64,000 bases of DNA from NCBI GenBank assembly GCA_937899715.1, contig CALCNX010000051.1, positions 103,681 to 167,680 on the forward strand, given 5' to 3'. Below are positions 24,489 to 32,762 of the stretch, one piece after another. The stretch's first letter is position 1. Each line of letters begins with the position of its first letter. Below the pieces are notes generated by a model. It ran no database searches and was not told the DNA's origin. It was given only the letters and a program-made list of their open reading frames with translations. The translations under genes were made by a program, and so were the position numbers. The DNA comes from an uncultured bacterium. GTDB lineage: Bacteria > Bacteroidota > Ignavibacteria > Kapaibacteriales > UBA4661.

Positions 24489-26039
24489 ATGAGCAATCGT
24501 GTCGAACAACTGGAAAAACTTCGTGCCGAGGCACTCTTGGGCGGCGGCAAAGACCGTCTTGCAGCACAACACAAACGTGGCAAACTCACTGCCCGTGAGC
24601 GCTTAGACGTGCTACTGGACGAAAATTCGTTCCAAGAAATTGATATGTTTGCGCGTCACCGCTCTACAAATTTCGGAATGGAAAAGCAGCGCCCGCTTGG
24701 TGACGGCGTTATTACAGGCACCGGTACGATAGACGGGCGAATTGTGTGCGTGTTCTCGCAAGATTTTACGGTGTTCGGCGGCTCACTTTCCGAAGTCTAT
24801 GCTGAAAAAATCTGCAAAATAATGGACTTGGCAATGAAAATCGGCGCTCCGGTCATCGGTCTCAACGACTCTGGCGGTGCACGGATTCAGGAAGGCGTTG
24901 TATCGCTGGGCGGGTATGCGGATATTTTCCTGCGCAACACCCTTGCAAGCGGTGTCATTCCTCAGATTTCCGTGATTTTGGGTCCGTGCGCAGGCGGAGC
25001 GGTTTATTCGCCGGCTATTACCGATTATATCTTCATGGTGCGTGGTACGTCATATATGTTTGTCACAGGTCCCAGCGTTGTGAAAACCGTTACGCACGAG
25101 GAAGTTACCTTCGATGAATTAGGCGGTGCTGATGCTCACGCCAGCAAGTCGGGTGTGGCGCACTTCGCGCTGGACAATGAAATAGAATGTCTGAAAGCTG
25201 TTCGCAAAATGATGAGCTTCATGCCGTCGAATAACCGCGACACGCTTCCCTACAAACCCACCAAAGACACACCGACGCGCCTTTGTTACAAACTTGATAC
25301 AATTGTTCCCGATAATCCAAACAAGCCCTACGACATCAAGGATGTTATCCGCGAAGTCGTGGATGAAGGTGATTTCTTCGAGGTTCATGCGGATTTTGGT
25401 CCGAGCCTCGTGGTGGGCTACGCCACACTTGACGGCAAGCCGATTGGTATTGTGGCGAATCAACCCGCAGTGATGGCAGGTGTACTCGACCTGACTTCCA
25501 GCGTCAAGGGTGGTCGTTTTGTGCGCTTCTGCGATGCCTTCAATATACCGCTTGTGGTCTTTGAAGATGTGCCGGGTTTCTTACCGGGAACAGACCAAGA
25601 GTGGCGCGGTATTATTCGTCACGGCGCAAAACTGCTTTATGCCTTCTGCGAAGCAACCGTGCCGAAGGTAACGATTATCACGCGCAAGGCATACGGTGGC
25701 GCATACGACGTGATGAACTCGAAGCATATTCGCGGTGATTTTAACTATGCCTGGCCCACCGCTGAAATTGCTGTCATGGGTGCGAAAGGTGCTGTGGAAA
25801 TTCTCCACGCCAAAGAAGTACAGAAAGCGCCGGAAAACGAGCGTGCGGCACTGCTCGCTCAAATGGAAGCTGAATACAACGAAAAATTCTGTAACCCCTT
25901 TGAGGCAGCCGAACGTGGCTTTATTGACGATATCATTATGCCCCACGAAACGCGCCGAAGACTGATTCATGCGCTCAAAATCCTCGAAACGAAAGTAGAT
26001 ACAAGCCCGAAGAAAAAGCACGGAAATATTCCGTTGTAA
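24489..26039 (+). CDS. Acyl-CoA carboxylase carboxyltransferase subunit (propionyl-CoA carboxylase beta type)
   Basis: A 516-residue crotonase-fold carboxyltransferase. The N-terminal half has HKRGKLTARERLDVLLDENSFQEIDMFARHR, and the acyl-CoA oxyanion-hole glycines lie in LNDSGGARIQEGVVSLGGYADIF and GPCAGGAVYSPAITDY. The C-terminal half, binding carboxybiotin, has DVPGFLPGTDQEWRGIIRHGAKLLYAF and TRKAYGGAYDVMNSKHI. It transfers CO2 from biotin to propionyl-CoA, or works in reverse as a methylmalonyl-CoA decarboxylase alpha subunit. No biotin carboxylase or biotin carrier gene is in the window, so the complex is completed elsewhere. A good AGGAG lies before the start. Its product would be isomerised by the mutase at 16943. 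Confidence 0.93.
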   Translation: MSNRVEQLEKLRAEALLGGGKDRLAAQHKRGKLTARERLDVLLDENSFQEIDMFARHRSTNFGMEKQRPLGDGVITGTGTIDGRIVCVFSQDFTVFGGSLSEVYAEKICKIMDLAMKIGAPVIGLNDSGGARIQEGVVSLGGYADIFLRNTLASGVIPQISVILGPCAGGAVYSPAITDYIFMVRGTSYMFVTGPSVVKTVTHEEVTFDELGGADAHASKSGVAHFALDNEIECLKAVRKMMSFMPSNNRDTLPYKPTKDTPTRLCYKLDTIVPDNPNKPYDIKDVIREVVDEGDFFEVHADFGPSLVVGYATLDGKPIGIVANQPAVMAGVLDLTSSVKGGRFVRFCDAFNIPLVVFEDVPGFLPGTDQEWRGIIRHGAKLLYAFCEATVPKVTIITRKAYGGAYDVMNSKHIRGDFNYAWPTAEIAVMGAKGAVEILHAKEVQKAPENERAALLAQMEAEYNEKFCNPFEAAERGFIDDIIMPHETRRRLIHALKILETKVDTSPKKKHGNIPL

Positions 26040-26147
26040 TACTTGAGCATGAGGACGCTCCAATAATTTTTTTGCTGCTTGTGCGTTTCTATGGTGGACA
26101 CGCCGAAGAGCGTATTTCTCGTTCACCGAACTACACAAAAAAACATC

Positions 26148-27311
26148 ATGGGATATACCAGTCTCAAACCCTCAGAACAAGGACAATTCTCGCCCGAATA
26201 CGAAGATGCCCGTCGGCGAAGCGGCTGGATATTGCCTCTGGGGTTATTCATTCTTACGTTTTTCTCAACACTCATGGCAGGTGCAGCATGGGCGGGACAA
26301 AATTTTCTTGAAGTGATGACGTGGAGCTACGGCTTGCAGTATGCGTTGCTTATTCTGACGTTCTTAGCCGCGCATGAATTTGGGCATTATTTTGCAGCAA
26401 AATATCACGGCGTAGATGCCACGCTGCCCTATTTTATCCCTGTACCGCCTCTTTTCATGCCCTTTGGCACTGCAGGAGCCGTTATCCGCACCCGCACGGC
26501 AATTATGAGCCGCAAGGCACTCTTTGATATTGGCGTTTCGGGACCACTTGCAGGCTTTGTGGTTTGCATCGTTTTTCTTGCGATTGGTTTTATGACACTA
26601 CCGCCGCAAGAATTTTTGCTCAATGTTCATCCTGAATACCGCCAGTTTGGTGGTGCTATACCCGATTACGGCTTGCATTTTGGCGGAACACTGCTTTATG
26701 GATTCTTTGAGCGCGTCTTTGCTAACCCCAATGGCTGGTTGCCGCCGATGAACGAAATGTACCATTACCCGTACTTGTGTGTCGGTTGGTTCGGTCTCTT
26801 TGTTACATCCATGAATCTTCTTCCCATTGGTCAACTTGACGGCGGCCATATTGCTCACGCAATGTTTTCCTACGGGCAGGCACGTATCGGTCGTATCGTC
26901 TGGTGGGGAATCGCCTTGCTGGGCTTGGGGTCGGTGCTGAGTTATGTCCACAGCCGCATCATGTTCGATTCGCCGGACTCGCTCTATATGTTCTTCCAGT
27001 CGCTTTTGTTACCGCCTCTGAACGCGCTGCACTCCATTGCCCCGTCGTACTACCAAGCATGGAGCGGATGGGCATTGTGGGCACTTATTCTGCGATTCCT
27101 CATTCGTATTGAGCATCCCTATGTGGATGACGATGAGCCACTAGACACAAAACGTATGGCAGTTGGTTTTCTGGCAGCATTGGTGCTGGTGGTAAGTTTT
27201 TGCCCCGCAGGGATTTTTGATGTTGAGCGTACCGAACAGAACGCTGTCCCCAAGAGCATTCCTCGCAAAAGCGGCGAAATGACCCATAATCATTCTGCCG
27301 TCCGCCCGTAA
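26148..27311 (+). CDS. Site-2 protease family zinc metalloprotease (M50)
   Basis: A 387-residue multi-pass membrane protease. The zinc-binding HEFGH is at about 76-80 inside a hydrophobic helix (LLILTFLAAHEFGHYFAAKYHG), and the second metal site NLLPIGQLDGGHIAHAMF is near 222-238, the order and spacing of site-2 proteases. Helices flank these (GWILPLGLFILTFFSTLMAG, LAGFVVCIVFLAIGF, IGRIVWWGIALLGLG, FLAALVLVVSF). There is no PDZ domain, unlike RseP. Such proteins cut transmembrane segments of anti-sigma factors or other membrane proteins. The start is uncertain: ATG at 26091 would add 19 residues (MVDTPKSVF...); 26148 begins directly with the conserved-looking MGYTSL. Confidence 0.85.
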   Translation: MGYTSLKPSEQGQFSPEYEDARRRSGWILPLGLFILTFFSTLMAGAAWAGQNFLEVMTWSYGLQYALLILTFLAAHEFGHYFAAKYHGVDATLPYFIPVPPLFMPFGTAGAVIRTRTAIMSRKALFDIGVSGPLAGFVVCIVFLAIGFMTLPPQEFLLNVHPEYRQFGGAIPDYGLHFGGTLLYGFFERVFANPNGWLPPMNEMYHYPYLCVGWFGLFVTSMNLLPIGQLDGGHIAHAMFSYGQARIGRIVWWGIALLGLGSVLSYVHSRIMFDSPDSLYMFFQSLLLPPLNALHSIAPSYYQAWSGWALWALILRFLIRIEHPYVDDDEPLDTKRMAVGFLAALVLVVSFCPAGIFDVERTEQNAVPKSIPRKSGEMTHNHSAVRP

Positions 27312-27404
27312 ACCATTGTTTGTAGGTATTTCAAATGCTTCGTCGAAATTGTATGGAAGCCACTCAGATAGAAGCCACGACTAAAAAATAACCGACGAGA
27401 TAGT

Positions 27405-28511
27405 ATGCCCCTCCCTCACCATTGGACATTGAATGAAGTGCTGGCTCTTTCGCTTGTACCGCGCATAAAATCAGTTGATTTGCGGAATCTGGTCGAGCGC
27501 TACGTCTCGTTGGAGGCATTGCTTCAGGCTGCTCCTGTCGAAATTCAGAAAGCTCGTCTTACATCCGACACGCTTTTTCCTAGCACGACAAGTGCTTCTT
27601 TGCTTGAGGCAGCGCATAAGCAACAGGAACTCTGTCATAGCCATACGGTGCGGGTAGTTTCATTCTGGGATGAAGATTATCCTCAGTTGCTCAAAGAAAT
27701 TTTTTACCCACCAACACTCCTCTATGTACGTGGTCGTATGCAAGCGCCTGACGCTGCGGCGGTGGCGATTGTCGGCACAAGGCGTTGCACCGATTACGGC
27801 AAGATGGTCACAGAGCAGTATGCCGAATACTGTGCCGCTTCGAGGGTAGTTGTTGTCAGTGGTTTAGCGACAGGCGTTGATACCTTTGCTCATAAAGCAA
27901 CTCTGGCAAAAGGCGGCATCACCTACGCCGTGATTGCAAGCGGAATTGACAAAATTAGCCCGAATATTTCGGCACAACGAGCACAAGAAATCGCTGAGAG
28001 CGGTGCCGTCATTAGTGAGTATCCGTGTGGAACCGTGGCGCAGCCCGCCTACTTTCCGCGCCGGAATCGCATCATTAGCGGTATTGCACAGGGGACGCTT
28101 GTGGTAGAGAGCGGTGAACGGGGCGGCTCGCTTATTACGGCACAGTTTGCGATTGACCAAAACCGTGAGCTTTTTGCCATTCCGGGGCGTATCTACTCTG
28201 AACGAAGCAAAGGGACAAATCTGTTACTACAGCGCTCCCAAGCACAGCTTACGCTCACGCCCCACGATATGCTTCAAACTTTGGGATTTGTGGGGAAAGA
28301 AACTTCCCATGCGGCACGTGCCGAAGCTCTTCCCGAACTCAGCGCATTGGAAAACAGCATTTACAAAGAACTTGATGGCGACCCCATTCATATCGAAGCG
28401 CTTTCCACCAGAACGGGACTTGCGGTGCAAGATTTGCTTGTGATATTGCTCGAACTGGAATTTAAGGGGCTTGTTCGGCAGTTAGCCGGAAAACAGTTTA
28501 TGCGGCGATGA
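27405..28511 (+). CDS. dprA: DNA-processing protein DprA
   Basis: A 368-residue DprA/Smf. The Rossmann-fold ssDNA- and RecA-loading domain (about residues 70-290) has VAIVGTRRCTDYG, VVVSGLATGVDTFAHKATL, the paired YPCGTVAQPAYFPRRNRIISG and VVESGERGGSLITAQFAIDQNRELFAIPG. An N-terminal helical region (RIKSVDLRNLVERYVSLEALL) and a C-terminal winged helix (EDGDPIHIEALSTRTGLAVQDLLVILLELEFKGLVRQL) complete the long form. In transformation it protects incoming single strands and loads RecA; it is also common in bacteria not known to be competent. CinA is at 52624 in the same window. No comE/comF genes are adjacent. Confidence 0.95.
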   Translation: MPLPHHWTLNEVLALSLVPRIKSVDLRNLVERYVSLEALLQAAPVEIQKARLTSDTLFPSTTSASLLEAAHKQQELCHSHTVRVVSFWDEDYPQLLKEIFYPPTLLYVRGRMQAPDAAAVAIVGTRRCTDYGKMVTEQYAEYCAASRVVVVSGLATGVDTFAHKATLAKGGITYAVIASGIDKISPNISAQRAQEIAESGAVISEYPCGTVAQPAYFPRRNRIISGIAQGTLVVESGERGGSLITAQFAIDQNRELFAIPGRIYSERSKGTNLLLQRSQAQLTLTPHDMLQTLGFVGKETSHAARAEALPELSALENSIYKELDGDPIHIEALSTRTGLAVQDLLVILLELEFKGLVRQLAGKQFMRR

Positions 28512-28797
28512 ATATCAGCCGCGGTATCGAAGGGGTCACACAACACCATTCCGACATAAATAACGCAGCACAGCATCTTATTTTCTTAATGATAATAGAA
28601 ACGAGGAAAGATAAAAGTCTCTAAGGAAGGTTAAATGTGTGCCACATCAAAATCGCTCCAAAGGGAATAATCCCAGATGCACAAAAATGCTTTCTTATCG
28701 CTTAGCCTCCACCAAATACCCCGCCAAAACTTATACCAATCCAAGCGAGCGGTAACGAATGAGTGAAGTATAAACAAGCACTAACAGTGTGTGATGC

Positions 28798-28965
28798 CTA
28801 CTCGCAAGTTGTATCCACTTTCGTCGGCAGGCTGTATACGATATACTGCAATGGGTACGACACCTGAGAACGCTCCTCAGCGACATGAATCCTTCGGCGA
28901 GCTCGGAGCACAAAATGTTTGAAATACCGTCGTAGTTTTTCACTATCTCCATCCAAATTACTCAT
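28798..28965 (-). CDS. Possible small protein, 55 residues, no recognised family
   Basis: This short frame reads MSNLDGDSEKLRRYFKHF and continues with a very basic stretch (VLRARRRIHVAEERS) to a TAG at 28798. An AGAGG-type purine box lies about 12 bases before the ATG, and an in-frame stop lies shortly upstream, so the start is well bounded. It was picked because it looks hydrophilic and balanced, unlike the frames around it; another frame on the same strand (28731-28952) overlaps it. It could be a small DNA/RNA-binding protein, a remnant of a longer gene, or chance. Confidence 0.28.
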   Translation of the reverse strand: MSNLDGDSEKLRRYFKHFVLRARRRIHVAEERSQVSYPLQYIVYSLPTKVDTTCE

Positions 28966-28995
28966 TGATAATACTACCTCTTTTCATACATAAAC

Positions 28996-29033
28996 CTTTG
29001 GTAATATGAGGCGTGTAGCGCTTTGGTAATATG
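28996..29033. repeat. Direct repeat CTTTGGTAATATG, two copies 25 bp apart
   Basis: The 13-mer is at 28996-29008 and again at 29021-29033, separated by 12 bases. It lies about 90 bp before the metallo-hydrolase ATG and just upstream, on the other strand, of the possible small gene. The placement suits a regulator-binding site, but this is inference. Confidence 0.5.
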
Positions 29034-29121
29034 GTTTTTCACAAAAAGACGTGTATTATTGCAGCGAAAATGCACTGAGCAGTATTCGCAAAAACGGTTT
29101 ATTCCATAATGCAATAAGACC

Positions 29122-30150
29122 ATGTTCCAAGCGCAACCCATTTCCCGACATGAATTAGTCCGAACAGCAATGACCGCTACATTTGATGCGCTGCGCCCTG
29201 CACGACGACGAAAGCCAGCTCAAACACCACGCCTTAATCTCCACAATACGATTCCATCCTCCTTACTGCCGCCGTCGATTTCCTCGCCCCCAGTTTCATT
29301 CCCGCCGCCCCTTCTCTTACCTCCGTCTCTTTTCCTTCCTTCAACGGTGCAAGCACCGGCAATCAGCATAGAATGGATTGGTCACGCAACTATGCTTATC
29401 AACATCGCGGGCAAATGGATATTAACTGACCCCGTACTGTCAGAGCGCGTCGGGGTAGAAATTTGCGGAAAAATTATTGGCATAGAACGCTACACAAAAC
29501 CTGCCCGAACGCTTGAAGACTTACCCAGACCTGATATTATCTTACTTTCCCACGCACACCTTGACCATACAGATTTGCCAACGCTGCGGCGCTTTGCCTC
29601 ACGGTATCCTGAAGAAATTCACATTGTCACAGCAAAAAACACCCGCGATGTACTGGACAATCTGGCGTGGAAGAGCGTGACCGAATTGGAATGGGAAGAA
29701 TATCTCTGGCTAGACGGGGTAAAAATCTGTGGGCTTGAAACCCGTCATAACGGCTGGCGTTTACCGTGGGAGCGCGATAGAGCGCAAGGGTACACAGATT
29801 CGGGGCGCAGCTATAACGGATATTTGCTTGCGGGCGGCGGGAAAACGATAGTGTTCGGCGGTGATACCGCTTATACCCCTCATTTTTCTTCGCTTCGGAA
29901 TGACGGTGTTGATGTAGCAATTATGCCCATCGGGGCGTATCACGGCTATGAATCACTTCACTGCACACCAGAGCAAGCACTCCAAATGGCAAGCGAAATG
30001 CGAGCGGAATACTTTATCCCAATGCACTGCGCCACCTTCGACCAAAGCGATGAAGAGCCACACGAGCCGCTCCAGCGCTTATTCGGAGCAGCACTCCGGC
30101 ACGAATCCCAAATTGCTCTTAATCGCATAGGCGACTGTTTTGTTTTGTAA
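29122..30150 (+). CDS. MBL-fold metallo-hydrolase, NAPE-PLD/UlaG-like
   Basis: A 342-residue beta-lactamase-fold hydrolase. The metal site HAHLDH is in IILLSHAHLDHTDLPTLRRF, with further ligands in TRHNGW, FGGDTAYTPHF and PMHCATFDQS. ISIEWIGHATMLINIAGKWILTDPVLSERVG is the opening strand typical of the NAPE-phospholipase D/UlaG branch. An unusual Pro/Ser-rich spacer (about residues 48-82) separates an N-terminal segment from the catalytic domain. No signal peptide is evident, so it is probably cytoplasmic. The substrate (phospholipid, lactone or other) is not known. It converges on rplL across a shared 90-bp gap holding the rplL terminator. Confidence 0.88.
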   Translation: MFQAQPISRHELVRTAMTATFDALRPARRRKPAQTPRLNLHNTIPSSLLPPSISSPPVSFPPPLLLPPSLFLPSTVQAPAISIEWIGHATMLINIAGKWILTDPVLSERVGVEICGKIIGIERYTKPARTLEDLPRPDIILLSHAHLDHTDLPTLRRFASRYPEEIHIVTAKNTRDVLDNLAWKSVTELEWEEYLWLDGVKICGLETRHNGWRLPWERDRAQGYTDSGRSYNGYLLAGGGKTIVFGGDTAYTPHFSSLRNDGVDVAIMPIGAYHGYESLHCTPEQALQMASEMRAEYFIPMHCATFDQSDEEPHEPLQRLFGAALRHESQIALNRIGDCFVL

Positions 30151-30170
30151 AACGAGCATTTTTGCGACGG

Positions 30171-30210
30171 AACAAAAAACAAGGGCAACCGCTTGATGCG
30201 ATTGCCCTTG
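30171..30210 (-). terminator. Rho-independent terminator of the rplK-rplL operon
   Basis: On the minus strand a 9-base stem CAAGGGCAA/TTGCCCTTG is followed by TTTTTTGTT. It lies about 30 bp after the rplL stop and marks the end of the ribosomal-protein transcript before the convergent metallo-hydrolase gene. Confidence 0.85.
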
Positions 30211-30240
30211 AAGTATTGTTCTCTAGCAAGAACAGACAAA

Positions 30241-30621
30241 TTACTTGAGAGTAACTTTTGCGCCTGCTTCTTCGAGTTTCTTTTTCATGCTGTCTGCTTC
30301 TTCTTTGGTTGCAGCTTCTTTAACGACTTTCGGTGCACCGTCAACCAAGTCTTTTGCTTCTTTCAAGCCAAGACCTGTGAGTTCACGGACAACTTTGATA
30401 ACGTTCAATTTGCTTGCGCCACCATCGGTAAGCTCAACGTCAAATTCGGTTTTTTCTTCTGCGGCAGCAGCAGCACCGGCAGCAGCCGGCATTGCGCCCA
30501 TCATCATGGGAGCAGCAGCTGTTACGCCGAATTTATCTTCGAGAGCTTTTTTAAGGTCAGCAGCTTCCATAAGGGAAAGGCTGCTAATATCTTCTACGAG
30601 TTTTGCTACTTTGTCAGACAT
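30241..30621 (-). CDS. rplL: 50S ribosomal protein L7/L12
   Basis: A 126-residue L7/L12. The N-terminal dimerisation part (MSDKVAKLVEDISSLSLMEAADLKKALEDKFGV) is followed by an Ala/Met-rich hinge (AAAPMMMGAMPAAAGAAAAAEE) and the factor-binding C-terminal domain (EFDVELTDG...KVVRELTGLGLKEAKDLVDGAPKVVKEAATKEEADSMKKKLEEAGAKVTLK). It forms the ribosomal stalk that recruits translation GTPases. The ATG at 30621 is the family start; the frame opens five residues earlier. It is the last gene of the operon: a strong terminator follows and no rpoB is present. Confidence 0.98.
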   Translation of the reverse strand: MSDKVAKLVEDISSLSLMEAADLKKALEDKFGVTAAAPMMMGAMPAAAGAAAAAEEKTEFDVELTDGGASKLNVIKVVRELTGLGLKEAKDLVDGAPKVVKEAATKEEADSMKKKLEEAGAKVTLK

Positions 30622-30756
30622 TGCTAATAACTCCAAAAAAATGAAAAATGTTTTATTCGTAATAAATGCCCTGCTTTTTGCAGAACGAATTGTAGGCGGT
30701 CAGACCGCGTCTAATCAAAAACGAAAATGAAATTGTCAGCGTCAAAAAAGCACGTA

Positions 30757-31281
30757 TTATTTACCTTGCTTTTTTGCAACTTCTTCAACGAGGTATGCCA
30801 CATCACGCATAACAGCGTTGATAGCACCAACGATGCCGGAAATTGGCGCATGAATGCTGCCAATGATGCCGGAGATCATATCCTCGCGTGTCGGAAGTTC
30901 AGACACAGCTTTCAATTGCGAACCATCGAAGGACTGACCTTCAATGATGGCAACTTTAAGTTCCGGGCGTTTGTCTTTCTCGAAATACTTCCGAATGACT
31001 TTTGCCGGAGCAATAGGGTCGTCATACGCAAACACAATTGCCGAACTGCCTTTAAGAGCGGTATCGGAAACAGTGAACTTTCCGTCTTCTTTAAGAGCAA
31101 GGCGGATAAGCGTATTTTTTGCCAATTTCATTTCAGCATTGACTTTGCGGAATTCCCGACGGAGTTCGCCAGATTGCGCTACAGTCATACCACCCGGATT
31201 CACAAGGTACAAGGACTTTGTGTTTTCGAGCTGGCGGACAAGTCCGGCAACAATCTCGCGTTTTTTCTCTTTGGTAACCAT
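30757..31281 (-). CDS. rplJ: 50S ribosomal protein L10
   Basis: A 174-residue L10. TKEKKREIVAGLVRQLENTKSLYLVNPGGMTVAQ and ELRREFRKVNAEMKLAKNTLIRLAL form the rRNA-binding domain; the C-terminal helix (GIVGAINAVMRDVAYLVEEVAKKQ) is where L7/L12 dimers attach. Together with L12 it forms the stalk base. The gap to rplL (135 bp) is long and contains a GCGGT-CAG-ACCGC hairpin at 30696-30708. Upstream is a 155-bp leader that may carry the autoregulatory site. Confidence 0.98.
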   Translation of the reverse strand: MVTKEKKREIVAGLVRQLENTKSLYLVNPGGMTVAQSGELRREFRKVNAEMKLAKNTLIRLALKEDGKFTVSDTALKGSSAIVFAYDDPIAPAKVIRKYFEKDKRPELKVAIIEGQSFDGSQLKAVSELPTREDMISGIIGSIHAPISGIVGAINAVMRDVAYLVEEVAKKQGK

Positions 31282-31436
31282 GCTGAATTATGGATTAAAA
31301 ATGCGTGGTCGAAATATGAGATAAGAGTTGTGATGCCCGTTACAGCGTTCATCACGAGTGCGTAAGCAAAATAAGATTCTTTATCGCTAATGCGAAGCCT
31401 GCTTAGAACAAGCACAATCACATAAGTAATAATGAA
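31282..31436 (-). promoter_or_regulatory. Possible L10 leader between rplA and rplJ
   Basis: The 155-bp leader of rplJ has no reading frame of note. On the minus strand it includes a hairpin with arms GTGATG and CATCAC (31330-31355). In many bacteria this position holds the L10-binding leader through which excess L10 represses rplJL translation. Position and a stable hairpin are seen; the actual L10 motif was not verified. Confidence 0.35.
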
Positions 31437-32141
31437 TTACCCTTGAATAGCCAAGAGTTCGGTTTCAGAAATAGCAACGCCCGGTCCCATAGTGGAAGAA
31501 AGGTGTACGCTTTTCACATACTTACCTTTTGCCGTTGAGGGTTTTGCACGAATGATGCTTGCGTAGAAGGTGCGGAAGTTATCTTCAAGTTTGGCGGGGT
31601 CGAAGGATGCTTTACCGATACCGGCGTGGATATTTCCTGCTTTGTCAACACGGAATTCAATTTTACCGGCTTTCACTTCACGGACTGCCTTTGCAACGTC
31701 TGTGGTAACGGTACCGCTTTTGGGGTTCGGCATAAGACCGCGTGGACCAAGAATTTTACCCAAACGTCCGAGTTGCCCCATCACGTCTGGCGTAGCAATG
31801 ATAATGTCGGTATCTGTCCAACCACCTTGAATTTTCTCAAGATAATCTTCAAACCCTGCATAATCAGCGCCTGCGGCGATAGCTTCTTTATCAAGCGGAG
31901 ATTTAGCGATAACAAGTACGCGAACGGTTTTCCCTGTACCGTGTGGGAGTGCCACTGTGCCACGTACTACTTGGTCTGCTTTGCGGGGGTCAACGCCCAA
32001 CTGCATAGCAATATCGAAGGATTCATCAAATTTTGCCGTTGCATTTTTCTTGACAAGAGCGATTGCCTCGGCAATGGTGTATTCTTTATCGGGGGTAATG
32101 CTTTTGAACGCTGCATTAAAGCGTTTACTGTGGCGTTTCAT
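31437..32141 (-). CDS. rplA: 50S ribosomal protein L1
   Basis: A 234-residue L1. MKRHSKRFNAAFKSITPDKEYTIAEAIALVKKNATAKFDESFDIAMQLGVDPRKADQ and the signature LGKILGPRGLMPNPKSGTVT with the C-terminal SVHLSSTMGPGVAI are typical. L1 binds 23S rRNA at the mobile stalk and often represses its own operon. The 150-bp gap between rplK and rplA is unusually long for this pair, which in many genomes are almost contiguous; it may hold an L1 site or a separate promoter. Confidence 0.98.
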   Translation of the reverse strand: MKRHSKRFNAAFKSITPDKEYTIAEAIALVKKNATAKFDESFDIAMQLGVDPRKADQVVRGTVALPHGTGKTVRVLVIAKSPLDKEAIAAGADYAGFEDYLEKIQGGWTDTDIIIATPDVMGQLGRLGKILGPRGLMPNPKSGTVTTDVAKAVREVKAGKIEFRVDKAGNIHAGIGKASFDPAKLEDNFRTFYASIIRAKPSTAKGKYVKSVHLSSTMGPGVAISETELLAIQG

Positions 32142-32291
32142 GGTGTAACGTCAGAAACAAAGTGTATAAATGCGGTACAAACGGGCGCTCTGACTGCCCT
32201 TCCGCGTTAAATTTTCAGATGTAAAGGTGAGTGTTTGCAATATTTTTAACGATAAAACACACGACAAATCACTCAACACTGAGAGCACTGC

Positions 32292-32717
32292 TTAACCGTC
32301 AACGGTAACACCGAGGCTTTTGGCAGTGCCAATAATCATTTGCATTGCTGATTCGATGCTATCGCAGTTAAGGTCAGCCATTTTGAGTTTAGCAACTTCT
32401 TCTACCTGCTTCATCGTCATAGAACCGACTTTGTTACGATTCGGTTCTGCCGATCCTTTAGGAAGTTTGATAGCAGCTTTGATAAGTTCAGCAGCTGGTG
32501 GCGATTTGAGTTCAAAGGTGAATGTCTTATCGCTATAAAATGTGATAACCGCCGGAATAACTTGACCGGCTTGTTTTTGGGTCTTAGCATTGAATTGTTT
32601 AACGAATTCCATGCCGCTCAGACCGCGCTGACCAAAGGCGGGACCAACTGGCGGAGCCATTGTTGCTTGACCGCCGGGAAGTTGCAGCTTGAATGCGCCT
32701 GCTACTTTTTTTGCCAT
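32292..32717 (-). CDS. rplK: 50S ribosomal protein L11
   Basis: A 141-residue L11 of normal length. AGAFKLQLPGGQATMAPPVGPAFGQRGLSGMEFVKQFNAKT is the proline-rich N-terminal domain and KVGSMTMKQVEEVAKLKMADLN...AMQMIIGTAKSLGVTVDG is the rRNA-binding C-terminal domain with the usual terminal signature. It forms the GTPase-associated centre with 23S rRNA. It follows nusG by 45 bp in the conserved secE-nusG-rplK-rplA order. Confidence 0.98.
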   Translation of the reverse strand: MAKKVAGAFKLQLPGGQATMAPPVGPAFGQRGLSGMEFVKQFNAKTQKQAGQVIPAVITFYSDKTFTFELKSPPAAELIKAAIKLPKGSAEPNRNKVGSMTMKQVEEVAKLKMADLNCDSIESAMQMIIGTAKSLGVTVDG

Positions 32718-32762
32718 TGCTGATACCTAGTGAAAAAGTGAGATATTGATGTTTTATGGTAT

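Larger units (their letters stand above)
28512..29121. other. 610-bp gene-poor stretch between dprA and the metallo-hydrolase gene
   Basis: No long conserved reading frame is visible on either strand. The stretch holds one possible 55-codon gene on the minus strand (28798-28965) and a 13-bp direct repeat near 28996-29033. The base composition is more AT-rich than the flanks. No insertion-sequence ends, tRNA or recognised RNA were seen. Confidence 0.6.

Noticed and set aside
28731..28952. 73-codon minus-strand frame overlapping the possible 55-residue gene
   Set aside because: Rich in Cys, Ser and Arg in a way typical of non-coding frames; the other frame is the better candidate.
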